Source of the DNA: G965205255 sp965205255
Lineage (GTDB): Bacteria; Pseudomonadota; Gammaproteobacteria; Pseudomonadales; Endozoicomonadaceae
NCBI GenBank assembly: GCA_965205255.1
Contig: OZ242051.1
Coordinates: 1,984,001 to 2,048,000, forward strand
Reading direction: 5' to 3'
Length of the DNA: 64,000 nt
The translations under genes and the position numbers were made by a program. Under the pieces are notes generated by a model. It saw only the letters and a program-made list of their open reading frames with translations. It was not told where the DNA came from and did not search any database. Below are positions 9,422-18,300 of this stretch, piece by piece (position 1 is the stretch's first letter; every line of letters starts with the position of its first letter).

Positions 9422-9901
9422 ATGAAAACATTTCCCTTACTAGGAGAAAACCTTAGAGAAGAGCTTCTTGAGGCAGAAAAAATTCCTGGTGATCTGGATT
9501 GGCTTGGTACTTTTGATTTTATCTGGAATGTCTTTAAAACCAAAGCTAACGACTATGTGATTATTCACCGTTATAGTTCGTTTCCTGGTCCTTCTCAGGT
9601 AGAAATACCGCTGGCAGCGGCCCCCTGGGTAGCGGCACAGATTAAAGCACTGTTGCTGCCGCCAGAACAGGGCGGTAAGCCATTGGATGTGCTGACCGGT
9701 GCACAGACGTTTAATGGCGAAGAAGTGGTGGTATTTCGTTGTACGGTTTTTGGTAAGCGGGCAGGGTTTACACTATATAATAAAAGCCGTGAGCATAAGA
9801 GGGGGGGAGATCCGCAGTTTATAGACTTAACCGACAGTATGATTCTGGAAAACGACCATGCTTTTTTAACTGCACTGGAATCGCTGGAGAAGTATGTTTA
9901 A
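9422..9901 (+). CDS. Putative immunity protein, module 1
   Basis: Encodes 159 residues and starts on the ATG right after the effector stop (TAAATG), with AAGGA inside the end of the effector gene. Its place and its one-to-one pairing with each toxin tip indicate an immunity protein; the fold is not recognised and no signal peptide or membrane segment is seen. The middle (EIPLAAAPWV, GAQTFNGEEVVVFRC) is shared by all copies. Variable blocks are the N-terminus (ENLREELLEAEKIPGD), the segment around VIIHRYSSF, and the end (FTLYNKSREHKRGGDPQF). Confidence 0.75.
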   Translation: MKTFPLLGENLREELLEAEKIPGDLDWLGTFDFIWNVFKTKANDYVIIHRYSSFPGPSQVEIPLAAAPWVAAQIKALLLPPEQGGKPLDVLTGAQTFNGEEVVVFRCTVFGKRAGFTLYNKSREHKRGGDPQFIDLTDSMILENDHAFLTALESLEKYV

Positions 9902-9978
9902 CAGAGAAAAACTGACCCTCATCTTTCCCCCTCACGTGGGAGAAGGTCGGGCAGGAGGGCAGTGAAATCCTGAGCAAC

Positions 9979-10608
9979 GTGGTGGACCCAAAGGTATTCA
10001 AATCGGTGATGCAGGAAAGCTATAAAGACACCTACTTTGAGCTGATGCAACAGTTCTGGCGTTGGTCGGATGAACAAAAGAAGCGCTGGCAGGTGCCGTT
10101 AAAGGAGATTCTGGCAACGAATAATCATCAAGAAATTGAAGATGAACTTGTCGACCTAGGTATAGATAAGAAAGACATCCTTAAAAAAGACTACATCAGC
10201 AAACTGCAAAACCCGGCTACCCAGGACAGAACGTTATCTGACCTGGCAAACAGTTATAGCGGGTTTCATCAGTTTAACGGGGAAGCAACAGAAAACTTTT
10301 TCAATGAAGCTCTGGGTAAAAATACGCTAGCTGCTAAATCTGCAAAAACCCGTCATCTTGCAGCCACAGAGACAGGCTGTAACTCCTGGTTTGCGGGTAA
10401 TGGTGTGACGGAGCGTGATAACCGCTTTTTATCAAAAGCTGCCAGTGATCTCGTGCCTGATAAAAAATACGGTGCGGTGGAAGTGCTGAGCATTTTCCGT
10501 GCCACCAAACCTGAACTGTTAGACCAGGAAGCACCCAAACTGGATGCCTTGCGCGAAAAAAATGCGTTAGTCACCCTTCCCCTCACCCCCATTGAAGGAC
10601 TGAAGTAA
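9979..10608 (+). CDS. Orphan toxin tip, module 2
   Basis: Encodes 209 residues equivalent to effector residues 580-788. The best start is a GTG at 9979, but AGGAGG lies 20 bases upstream, too far for normal initiation and directly before a GTG-AAA-TCC-TGA mini-frame, so translation is doubtful. First variable block is the K class (KEILATNNHQEIEDEL); second block is NGEATENFFNEALGKN. The rest is nearly identical to module 1. Confidence 0.7.
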   Translation: MVDPKVFKSVMQESYKDTYFELMQQFWRWSDEQKKRWQVPLKEILATNNHQEIEDELVDLGIDKKDILKKDYISKLQNPATQDRTLSDLANSYSGFHQFNGEATENFFNEALGKNTLAAKSAKTRHLAATETGCNSWFAGNGVTERDNRFLSKAASDLVPDKKYGAVEVLSIFRATKPELLDQEAPKLDALREKNALVTLPLTPIEGLK

Positions 10609-11091
10609 ATGAAAACATTTCCCTTACTAGGAGAAAACCTTAGAGAAGAGCTTCTTGAGGCAGAAAAAATTCCTGGTGATCTGGATTGGCTTGGTACTTT
10701 TGATTTTATCTGGAATGTCTTTAAAACCAAAGCTAACGACTATGTGATTATTCACCGTTATAGTTCGTTTCCTGGTCCTTCTCAGGTAGAAATACCGCTG
10801 GCAGCGGCCCCCTGGGTAGCGGCACAGATTAAAGCACTGTTGCTGCCGCCAGAACAGGGCGGTAAGCCATTGGATGTGCTGACCGGTGCACAGACGTTTA
10901 ATGGCGAAGAAGTGGTGGTATTTCGTTGTACGGTTTTTGGTAAGCGGGCTGGCATCAGGTTATATAACAAAGATAGAATTTTTTATGATAAAAAAACTCC
11001 CCCCCAATACATCGAATTTCCTGACAGCATGATTCTGGAAAATGAGCATGCCTTTTTAACTGCACTGGAATCGCTGGAGAAGTATATTTAA
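10609..11091 (+). CDS. Putative immunity protein, module 2
   Basis: 160 residues, starting directly after the module 2 toxin stop. N-terminal and middle variable blocks equal those of module 1, but the C-terminal block is different (IRLYNKDRIFYDKKTPPQY, then IEFPDSM). Thus only the end of the protein has been exchanged relative to its neighbour, a clear mosaic pattern. Confidence 0.72.
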   Translation: MKTFPLLGENLREELLEAEKIPGDLDWLGTFDFIWNVFKTKANDYVIIHRYSSFPGPSQVEIPLAAAPWVAAQIKALLLPPEQGGKPLDVLTGAQTFNGEEVVVFRCTVFGKRAGIRLYNKDRIFYDKKTPPQYIEFPDSMILENEHAFLTALESLEKYI

Positions 11092-11167
11092 CAGAGAAAA
11101 ACTGACCCTCATCTTTCCCCCCACATGGGAGAAGGTCGGGCAGGAGGGCAGTGAAATCCTGAGCAAC

Positions 11168-11797
11168 GTGGTGGACACGGAGGTATTCAAATCGGTGATG
11201 CAGGAAAGCTATAAAGACACTTATTTTGAGCTGATGCAACAGTTCTGGCGTTGGTCGGATGAACAGAAACGGCAGTGGCAGGTGCCGTTAAGAACTGCTC
11301 TCAGGGAAAACAACACCATAAAGCTACAAAAAGCACTTAGAGACTTGGGTATCGATAAGAAAGACATCCTTAAAAAAGATTACATCAGCAAACTGCAAAA
11401 CCCGGCCACTCAGGACAGAACGTTATCTGATCTGGCAAACAGTTATAGTGGGTTTCATCAATATAACCCAAAAGCTATAGATGATTTTTTGGATACAAAG
11501 TTAGGTGAAGGTACGTTGAGTGCTAAATCTGCAAAAACCCGTCATATTGCAGCCACAGAGACAGGCTGTAACCCCTGGTTTGCGGGTAATGGTGTGACGG
11601 AGCGTGATAACCGCTTTTTATCAAAAGCTGCCAGTGATCTCGTGGCTGATAAAAAATACGGTGCGGTGGAAGTGCTGAGCATTTTCCGTGCCACCAAACC
11701 TGAACTCTTAGACCAGGAAGCACCCAAACTGGATGCCTTGCGCGAAAAAAATGCGTTAGTCACCCTTCCCCTCACCCCCATTGAAGGACTGAAGTAA
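11168..11797 (+). CDS. Orphan toxin tip, module 3
   Basis: 209 residues from a GTG, with the same poorly placed ribosome-binding site as module 2. First variable block is the R class (RTALRENNTIKLQKAL); second block is a third variant, NPKAIDDFLDTKLGEGTL, shared with modules 7 and 9. One residue of the conserved region differs (SDLVADKKYG). Confidence 0.7.
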   Translation: MVDTEVFKSVMQESYKDTYFELMQQFWRWSDEQKRQWQVPLRTALRENNTIKLQKALRDLGIDKKDILKKDYISKLQNPATQDRTLSDLANSYSGFHQYNPKAIDDFLDTKLGEGTLSAKSAKTRHIAATETGCNPWFAGNGVTERDNRFLSKAASDLVADKKYGAVEVLSIFRATKPELLDQEAPKLDALREKNALVTLPLTPIEGLK

Positions 11798-12280
11798 ATG
11801 AAAATATTTCCCCTGTTGGGTAATGATCTTGAAGACGAACTGATTTTACCCAATAAAATTCCTGCTGATCTGGACTGGCTGGGCGAGTTTTACAATATCT
11901 GGAATGTCTTTAAAATCAAAACTAACGACTATGTGATTATTCACCGTTATAGCTCTTTTCCTGGCCCTTCTCAGGTAGAAATACCGCTGGCAGCGGCCAC
12001 CTGGGTAGCGGCACAGATTAAAGCACTGTTGCTGCCGCCAGAACAGGGCGGTAAGCCATTGGATGTGCTGACCGGTGCACAAACATTTAATGGCGAAGAA
12101 GTGGTGGTGTTTCGTTGTACGGTCTTTGGTAAGAAGGCAGGATTCAGGCTTTATAACAAAAGCCGTTTGGACAATATGGACGACTGCCCCCCTCAAACTA
12201 TCGACTTAACCGACAGCATGATTCTGGAAAATGAGCATGCCTTTTTAACTGCACTGGAATCGCTGGAGAAGTATGTTTAA
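11798..12280 (+). CDS. Putative immunity protein, module 3
   Basis: 160 residues, directly after the module 3 toxin. The N-terminal block is of the second type (NDLEDELILPNKIPAD, then LGEFYNIWNVFK), the middle is VIIHRYSSF as in modules 1-2, and the C-terminal block is unique in the array (FRLYNKSRLDNMDDCPPQT). Confidence 0.72.
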   Translation: MKIFPLLGNDLEDELILPNKIPADLDWLGEFYNIWNVFKIKTNDYVIIHRYSSFPGPSQVEIPLAAATWVAAQIKALLLPPEQGGKPLDVLTGAQTFNGEEVVVFRCTVFGKKAGFRLYNKSRLDNMDDCPPQTIDLTDSMILENEHAFLTALESLEKYV

Positions 12281-12348
12281 CAGAGAAAAACAGACCCTAA
12301 TCTTTCCCCCCACGTGGGAGAAAGTCGAGGCAGGAAGGCAGTGATGCT

Positions 12349-12987
12349 TTGAACAATGAGGTGGACCCAAAGGTATTCAAATCGGTGATGCAGGAAAGCT
12401 ATAAAGACACTTATTTTGAGCTGATGCAACAGTATTGGCGTTGGTCGGATGAACAAAAGAAGTGCTGGCAGGTGCCGTTAAAGGAGATTCTGGCAACGAA
12501 TAATCGCAAGAAAATAGAAAATCAACTTATCGACCTGGGTATAGACAGGAAAGACATGCTTAAAGAAGACTACATCAGCAAACTGCAAAACCCGGCTAGC
12601 CAAGAAAAGACGTTGTCTGACCTGGCAAACAGTTATAGCGGGTTTCATCAGTTTAACGATAAGGCAACACGGCGATTTTTAAATGAAACATTAGGAGAGC
12701 AAACCCAAGGTTCTGAATCTGCAAAAACCCGTCATATTGCAGCCACAGAGACAGGCTGTAACTCCTGGTTTGCGGGCAATGGTGTGACGGAGCGTGATAA
12801 CCGCTTTTTATCAAAAGCTGCCAGTGATCTCGTGCCTGATAAAAAATACGGTGCGGTGGAAGTGCTGAGTATTTTCCGTGCCACCAAACCCGAACTGTTA
12901 GACCAGGAAGCGCCAAAACTTGAGGCATTGCGAAAAAAGAATGCACTGGCCACTATTTCGCTGACACCCATTGAAGGACTGAAGTAA
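12349..12987 (+). CDS. Orphan toxin tip, module 4
   Basis: 212 residues from a TTG; the leader is the second type (GTCGAGGCAGGAAGGCAG, then TGATGCTTTGAAC), which contains an ATG-CTT-TGA mini-frame just ahead of the toxin. First variable block is K class (KEILATNNRKKIENQL), second is NDKATRRFLNETLGEQT. The C-terminus is slightly divergent (EALRKKNALATISLTP), the only module with changes there. Confidence 0.68.
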   Translation: MNNEVDPKVFKSVMQESYKDTYFELMQQYWRWSDEQKKCWQVPLKEILATNNRKKIENQLIDLGIDRKDMLKEDYISKLQNPASQEKTLSDLANSYSGFHQFNDKATRRFLNETLGEQTQGSESAKTRHIAATETGCNSWFAGNGVTERDNRFLSKAASDLVPDKKYGAVEVLSIFRATKPELLDQEAPKLEALRKKNALATISLTPIEGLK

Positions 12988-13470
12988 ATGAAAACATTTC
13001 CCTTACTAGGTAACCATTTGCGTAAAGAGTTAATTGCCCTCAATAAAATTCCTGCTGATCTGGACTGGCTGGGCGAGTTTTACAATATCTGGAATGTCTT
13101 TAAAATCAAAACTAACGACTATGTGATTATTCACCGTTATAGCTCTTTTCCTGGCCCTTCTCAGGTAGAAATACCGCTGGCAGCGGCCACCTGGGTAGCG
13201 GCACAGATTAAAGCACTGTTGCTGCCGCCAGACCAGGGCGGTAAGCCGCTGGATGTGCTGACCGGTGCACAGACGTTTAATGGCGAAGAAGTGGTGGTGT
13301 TTCGTTGTACGGTCTTTGGTAAGCGGGCTGGCATCAGGTTATATAACAAAAATAGAATTTTTTATGATAAAAAAACTCCCCCCCAATACATCGAATTTCC
13401 TGACAGCATGATTCTGGAAAATAATCATGCGTTCTTAACCACACTGGAATCGCTAGAGAAGTATATTTAA
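12988..13470 (+). CDS. Putative immunity protein, module 4
   Basis: 160 residues. It has its own N-terminal variant (NHLRKELIALNKIPAD) joined to the module 3-type middle and the module 2-type C-terminal block (IRLYNKNRIFYDKKTPPQY). The combination of parts found separately in other copies supports recombination between modules. Confidence 0.72.
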   Translation: MKTFPLLGNHLRKELIALNKIPADLDWLGEFYNIWNVFKIKTNDYVIIHRYSSFPGPSQVEIPLAAATWVAAQIKALLLPPDQGGKPLDVLTGAQTFNGEEVVVFRCTVFGKRAGIRLYNKNRIFYDKKTPPQYIEFPDSMILENNHAFLTTLESLEKYI

Positions 13471-13546
13471 CAGAGAAAAACTGACCCTCATCTTTCCTCC
13501 CACGTGGGAGAAGGTCGGGCAGGAGGGCAGTGATGCTCTGAACAAC

Positions 13547-14176
13547 GTGTTGGACCCAAAGGTATTCAAATCAGTGATGCAGGAAAGCTATAAAGACACT
13601 TATTTTGAGCTGATGCAACAGTTCTGGCGTTGGTCGAATGAACAAAAGAAGCGCTGGCAGGTGTCGTTAAGCATTGCTCTCAGGGAAAACGACACCACAA
13701 AGCTACAAGAAGCACTTAGAGACTTGGGTATCGATAAGAAAGACATACTTAAAGAAGACTACATCAGCAAACTGCAAAACCCAGCCACTCAGGACAGAAC
13801 GTTATCTGATCTGGCAAACAGTTATAGCGGGTTTCATCAGTTTAATAAAGAAGCTACAAAAAACTTTTTCAATGAAGCTCTGGGTAAAAATACGCTAGCT
13901 GCTAAATCTGCAAAAATCCGTCATATTGCAGCTACCGAGACAGGCTGTAACCCCTGGTTTACGGGCAATGGTGTGACGGAGCGTGATAACCGCTTTTTAT
14001 CAAAAGCTGCCAGTGATCTCGTGCCTGATAAAAAATACGGTGCGGTGGAAGTGCTGAGCATTTTCCGTGCCACCAAACCTGAACTGTTAGACCAGGAAGC
14101 ACCCAAACTGGATGCCTTGCGCGAAAAAAATGCGTTAGTCACCCTTCCCCTCACCCCCATTGAAGGACTGAAGTAA
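13547..14176 (+). CDS. Orphan toxin tip, module 5
   Basis: 209 residues from a GTG. The leader is a hybrid: the first half matches type one (GGTCGGGCAGGAGGGCAG) and the second half type two (TGATGCTCTGAAC). First variable block is R class (SIALRENDTTKLQEAL), second is NKEATKNFFNEALGKN, identical to the tip now attached to the full-length effector. Confidence 0.7.
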   Translation: MLDPKVFKSVMQESYKDTYFELMQQFWRWSNEQKKRWQVSLSIALRENDTTKLQEALRDLGIDKKDILKEDYISKLQNPATQDRTLSDLANSYSGFHQFNKEATKNFFNEALGKNTLAAKSAKIRHIAATETGCNPWFTGNGVTERDNRFLSKAASDLVPDKKYGAVEVLSIFRATKPELLDQEAPKLDALREKNALVTLPLTPIEGLK

Positions 14177-14659
14177 ATGAAAATATTTCCCCTGTTGGGT
14201 AATGATCTTGAAGACGAACTGATTTTACCCAATAACATTCCGGCCGATCTGGATTGGCTAGGCGAGTTTTACAATATCTGGAATGTCTTTAAAACCAAAA
14301 CTAACGACTATGTAATTATTCACCGTTATAGTTCGTTTCCTGGTCCTTCTCAGGTAGAAATACCGCTGGCAGCGGCCCCCTGGATAGCCGCACAGATTAA
14401 AGCACTGTTGCTGCCGCCAGAACAGGGCGGTAAGCCGCTAGATGTGCTGACCGGTGCACAGACGTTTAATGGCGAAGAAGTGGTGGTGTTTCGTTGTACG
14501 GTCTTTGGTAAGCAGGCAGGATTTAGATTATATAACAAAACTCGCTTGCATAAACGACACGAAATCCCCCCCCAGTTCATTGAATTAACCGACAGCATGA
14601 TTCTGGAAAATAATCATGCGTTCTTAACCACACTGGAATCGCTGGAGAAGTATGTTTAA
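14177..14659 (+). CDS. Putative immunity protein, module 5
   Basis: 160 residues. N-terminal block is NDLEDELILPNNIPAD, middle is VIIHRYSSF, C-terminal block is FRLYNKTRLHKRHEIPPQF, which recurs in modules 6 and 8 and in the stray fragment at 21411. Although its toxin block matches module 1, its immunity C-terminal block does not match the module 1 immunity gene. Confidence 0.72.
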   Translation: MKIFPLLGNDLEDELILPNNIPADLDWLGEFYNIWNVFKTKTNDYVIIHRYSSFPGPSQVEIPLAAAPWIAAQIKALLLPPEQGGKPLDVLTGAQTFNGEEVVVFRCTVFGKQAGFRLYNKTRLHKRHEIPPQFIELTDSMILENNHAFLTTLESLEKYV

Positions 14660-14737
14660 CAGAGAAAAATAGACCCTAATCTTTCCCCCCCACGTGGGAG
14701 AAAGTCAAGGCAGGAAGGCAGTGATGCTCTGAGCAAC

Positions 14738-15367
14738 GTGGTGGACACGGAGGTATTCAAATCGGTGATGCAGGAAAGCTATAAAGATACCTATTTTGAG
14801 CTGATGCAACAGTTCTGGCGTTGGTCGGATGAACAAAAGAAGCGCTGGCAGGTGCCGTTAAAGGAGATTCTGGCAACGAATAATCGCAAGAAAACAGAAA
14901 GTCAGCTTATTCGTTTGGGTATCGATAAGAAAGATATCCTTAAAAAAGACTACATCAGAAAACTGCAAAACCCAGCTAGCCAGGAAAAGACGTTGTCTGA
15001 CCTGGCAAACAGTTATAGCGGGTTTCATCAGTTTAACGATAAGGCAACACGGCGATTTTTTAATGAAACATTAGGAGAGCAAACCCCAGGTTCTGAATCT
15101 GCAAAAACCCATCATATTGCAGCTACCGAGACAGGCTGTAACCCCTGGTTTACGGGCAATGGTGTGACGGAGCGTGATAACCGCTTTTTATCAAAAGCTG
15201 CCAGTGATCTCGTGCCTGATAAAAAATACGGTGCGGTAGAAGTGCTGAGCATTTTCCGTGCCACCAAACCCGAACTGTTAGACCAGGAAGCATCCAAACT
15301 GGATGCCTTGCGCGAAAAAAATGCGTTAGTCACCCTTCCCCTCACCCCCATTGAAGGACTGAAGTAA
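14738..15367 (+). CDS. Orphan toxin tip, module 6
   Basis: 209 residues from a GTG with type two leader (AAGTCAAGGCAGGAAGGCAG). First variable block K class (KEILATNNRKKTESQL), second NDKATRRFFNETLGEQT. A conserved Arg is replaced in SAKTHHIAATE, and the LDQEASKLD segment has Ser for Pro. Confidence 0.68.
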   Translation: MVDTEVFKSVMQESYKDTYFELMQQFWRWSDEQKKRWQVPLKEILATNNRKKTESQLIRLGIDKKDILKKDYIRKLQNPASQEKTLSDLANSYSGFHQFNDKATRRFFNETLGEQTPGSESAKTHHIAATETGCNPWFTGNGVTERDNRFLSKAASDLVPDKKYGAVEVLSIFRATKPELLDQEASKLDALREKNALVTLPLTPIEGLK

Positions 15368-15847
15368 ATGAAAATATTTCCCCTGCTGGGTAATGACCTT
15401 GAAGACGAACTGATTTTACCCAATAACATTCCGGCCGATCTGGATTGGCTAGGCGAGTTTTACAATATCTGGAATGTCTTTAAAACCAAAACCAACGAAT
15501 ATGTTATTCTTCACCTCAATGGGTTACCTAGCCCTTCTCAGGTAGAAATACCGCTGGCAGCGGCTCCCTGGGTAGCGGCACAGATTAAAGCACTGTTGCT
15601 GCCACCAGACCAGGGCGGTAAGCCATTGGATGTGCTGACCGGTGCACAGACGTTTAATGGCGAAGAAGTGGTGGTGTTTCGTTGTACGGTCTTTGGTAAG
15701 AAGGCAGGATTTAGATTATATAACAAAACTCGCTTGCATAAACGACACGAAATCCCCCCTCAGTTCATTGAATTAACCGACAGCATGATTCTGGAAAATA
15801 ATCATGCGTTCTTAACCACACTGGAATCGCTGGAGAAGTATATTTAA
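15368..15847 (+). CDS. Putative immunity protein, module 6
   Basis: 159 residues. N-terminal block NDLEDELILPNNIPAD, then a different middle block (EYVILHLNGLPSPSQ) in place of VIIHRYSSF, and the FRLYNKTRLHKRHEIPPQF end. This is the first copy, reading left to right, with the LHLNGLP/LHLDGLP type of middle block also seen in modules 8 and 9. Confidence 0.72.
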   Translation: MKIFPLLGNDLEDELILPNNIPADLDWLGEFYNIWNVFKTKTNEYVILHLNGLPSPSQVEIPLAAAPWVAAQIKALLLPPDQGGKPLDVLTGAQTFNGEEVVVFRCTVFGKKAGFRLYNKTRLHKRHEIPPQFIELTDSMILENNHAFLTTLESLEKYI

Positions 15848-15924
15848 CAGAGAAAAACTGACCCTCATCTTTCCCCCTCACGTGGGAGAAGGTCGGGCAG
15901 GAGGGCAGTGAAATCCTGAGCAAC

Positions 15925-16554
15925 GTGGTGGACCCAAAGGTATTCAAATCGGTGATGCAGGAAAGCTATAAAGACACCTACTTTGAACTGATGCAACAGT
16001 TCTGGCGTTGGTCGGATGAACAGAAACGGCAGTGGCAGGTGCCGTTAAGAACTGCTCTCAGGGAAAACAACACCACAAAGCTACCAAAAGCACTTAGACG
16101 CTTGAGTATAGATAAGAAAGACATCCTTAAAAAAGACTACATCAGCAAACTGCAAAACCCGGCTACTCAGGACAGAACGTTATCTGATCTGGCAAACAGT
16201 TATAGCGGGTTTCATCAATATAACCCAAAAGCTATAGATGATTTTTTGGATACAAAGTTAGGTGACGGTACGTTGAGTGCTAAATATGCAAAAACCCGTC
16301 ATATTGCAGCTACCGAGACAGGCTGTAACCCCTGGTTTACGGGCAATGGTGTGACGGAACGTGACAACCGCTTTTTATCGAAGGTGGCCAGCGATCTGGT
16401 GCCCAATAAAAAGTACGGTGCCATTGAAGTGCTGAGCATTTTCCGTGCCACCAAACCTGAACTGTTAGACCAGGAAGCACCCAAACTGGATGCCTTGCGC
16501 GAAAAAAATGCGTTAGTCACCCTTCCCCTCACCCCCATTGAAGGACTGAAGTAA
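15925..16554 (+). CDS. Orphan toxin tip, module 7
   Basis: 209 residues from a GTG. First variable block R class (RTALRENNTTKLPKAL), second NPKAIDDFLDTKLGDGTL. It is almost identical at the DNA level to module 9, 2,376 bases further on; I saw only a couple of differences. It also shares with module 9 the replacements LSKVASDLVPNKKYGAIEV. Its immunity gene is broken. Confidence 0.7.
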   Translation: MVDPKVFKSVMQESYKDTYFELMQQFWRWSDEQKRQWQVPLRTALRENNTTKLPKALRRLSIDKKDILKKDYISKLQNPATQDRTLSDLANSYSGFHQYNPKAIDDFLDTKLGDGTLSAKYAKTRHIAATETGCNPWFTGNGVTERDNRFLSKVASDLVPNKKYGAIEVLSIFRATKPELLDQEAPKLDALREKNALVTLPLTPIEGLK

Positions 16555-17036
16555 ATGAAAACATTTCCCTTACTAGGAGAAAACCTTAGAGAAGAGCTTC
16601 TTGAGGCAGAAAAAATTCCTGGTGATCTGGATTGGCTTGGTACTTTTGAGTTTTATCTGGAATGTCTTTAAAACCAAAACCAATGACTATATGATTCTTC
16701 TTCATCTTAGATGGCTTACCTGGCCCTTCTCAAGTAGAAATACCGCTAGCTGCGGCCCCCTGGGTAGCGGCACAGATTAAAGCACTGTTGCTGCCGCCAG
16801 AACAGGGCGGTAAGCCATTGGATGTGCTGACCGGTGCACAGACGTTTAATGGCGAAGAAGTGGTGGTGTTTCGTTGTAAGGTCTTTGGTAAGCAGGCAGG
16901 GTTTACACTATATAATAAAAGCCGTGAGCATAAGAGGGGGGGAGATCCGCAGTTTATAGACTTAACCGACAGTATGATTCTGGAAAACGACCATGCTTTT
17001 TTAACTGCACTGGAATCGCTGGAGAAGTATGTTTAA
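16555..17036 (+). pseudogene. Frameshifted immunity gene, module 7
   Basis: The start (ENLREELLEAEKIPGD) is intact. Compared with module 9, one extra G near 16650 shifts the frame and leads to a stop within about 10 codons. A 3-base insertion near 16690 and an extra A near 16709 follow. The downstream part (from 16788) is back in a readable frame and ends with the module 1-type C-terminal block (FTLYNKSREHKRGGDPQF). The expected product is about 40 residues. The toxin gene before it is intact. Confidence 0.85.
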
Positions 17037-17104
17037 CAGAGAAAAACTGACCCTCATCTTTCCCTCCACGTGGGAGAAAGTCGAGGTAGGAAGGCAGTGA
17101 TGCT

Positions 17105-17743
17105 TTGAACAATGTGGTGGACCCAAAGGTATTTAAATCGGTGATACAAGAAAGCTATAAAGACACCTATTTTGAGCTGATGCAACAGTACTGGCGTAGG
17201 TCGGATGAACAAAAGAAGCGCTGGCAGGTGCCGTTAAAGGATATTCTGGCAACGAATAATCGCAAGAAAACAGAAAGTCAGCTTATTCGTTTGAGTATCG
17301 ATAAGAAAGACATACTTAAAGAAGACTACATCAGCAAACTGCAAAACCCGGCTAGCCAAGAAAAGACGTTGTCTGACCTGGCAAACAGTTATAGCGGGTT
17401 TCATCAGTTTAACGATAAGGCAACACGGCGATTTTTTAATGAAACATTAGGAGAGCAAACCCAAGGTTCTGAATCTGCAAAAACCCGTCATATTGCAGCC
17501 ACAGAGACAGGCTGTAACTCCTGGTTTGCGGGCAATGGTGTGACGGAACGTGACAACCGCTTTTTATCAAAATTTGCCAGTGATCTCGTGCCTGATAAAA
17601 AATACGGTGCGGTAGAAGTGCTGAGCATTTTCCGTGCCACCAAACCCGAACTGTTAGACCAGGAAGCACCCAAACTGGATGCCTTGCGCGAAAAAAATGC
17701 GTTAGTCACCCTTCCGCTCACCCCCATTGAAGGACTGAAGTAA
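17105..17743 (+). CDS. Orphan toxin tip, module 8
   Basis: 212 residues from a TTG, type two leader. First variable block K class (KDILATNNRKKTESQL), second NDKATRRFFNETLGEQT. Private changes include YWRRSDEQ near the start and LSKFASDL in the conserved part. Closest to module 6 overall. Confidence 0.68.
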   Translation: MNNVVDPKVFKSVIQESYKDTYFELMQQYWRRSDEQKKRWQVPLKDILATNNRKKTESQLIRLSIDKKDILKEDYISKLQNPASQEKTLSDLANSYSGFHQFNDKATRRFFNETLGEQTQGSESAKTRHIAATETGCNSWFAGNGVTERDNRFLSKFASDLVPDKKYGAVEVLSIFRATKPELLDQEAPKLDALREKNALVTLPLTPIEGLK

Positions 17744-18223
17744 ATGAAAACATTTCCCCTGCTGGGTAATGACCTTGACGACGAACTGATTTTACCCAAT
17801 AACATTCCGGCCGATCTGGATTGGCTTGGTACTTTTGATTTTATCTGGAATGTCTTTAAAACCAAAACCAACGACTATATTCTTCTTCATCTTGATGGCT
17901 TACCTAGCCCTTCTCAGATAGAAATACCGCTAGCAGCGGCTCCCTGGGTAGTGGCACAGATTAAAGCACTGTTGCTGCCACCAGAACAGGGCGGTAAGCC
18001 ATTGGATGTGCTGACCGGTGCACAGACGTTTAATGGCGAAGAAGTGGTGGTGTTTCGTTGTACGGTCTTTGGTAAGAAGGCAGGATTTAGATTATATAAC
18101 AAAACTCGCTTGCATAAACGACACGAAATCCCCCCTCAGTTCATTGAATTAACCGACAGCATGATTCTGGAAAATAATCATGCGTTCTTAACCACACTGG
18201 AATCGCTGGAGAAGTATATTTAA
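17744..18223 (+). CDS. Putative immunity protein, module 8
   Basis: 159 residues. Mosaic: N-terminal block NDLDDELILPNNIPAD as in modules 5-6, then LGTFDFIWNVFK as in modules 1-2, then DYILLHLDGLPSPSQ, then the FRLYNKTRLHKRHEIPPQF end. Switches between types within one 160-codon gene are easy to see here. Confidence 0.72.
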   Translation: MKTFPLLGNDLDDELILPNNIPADLDWLGTFDFIWNVFKTKTNDYILLHLDGLPSPSQIEIPLAAAPWVVAQIKALLLPPEQGGKPLDVLTGAQTFNGEEVVVFRCTVFGKKAGFRLYNKTRLHKRHEIPPQFIELTDSMILENNHAFLTTLESLEKYI

Positions 18224-18300
18224 CAGAGAAAAACTGACCCTCATCTTTCCCCCTCACGTGGGAGAAGGTCGGGCAGGAGGGCAGTGAAATCCTGAGCAAC

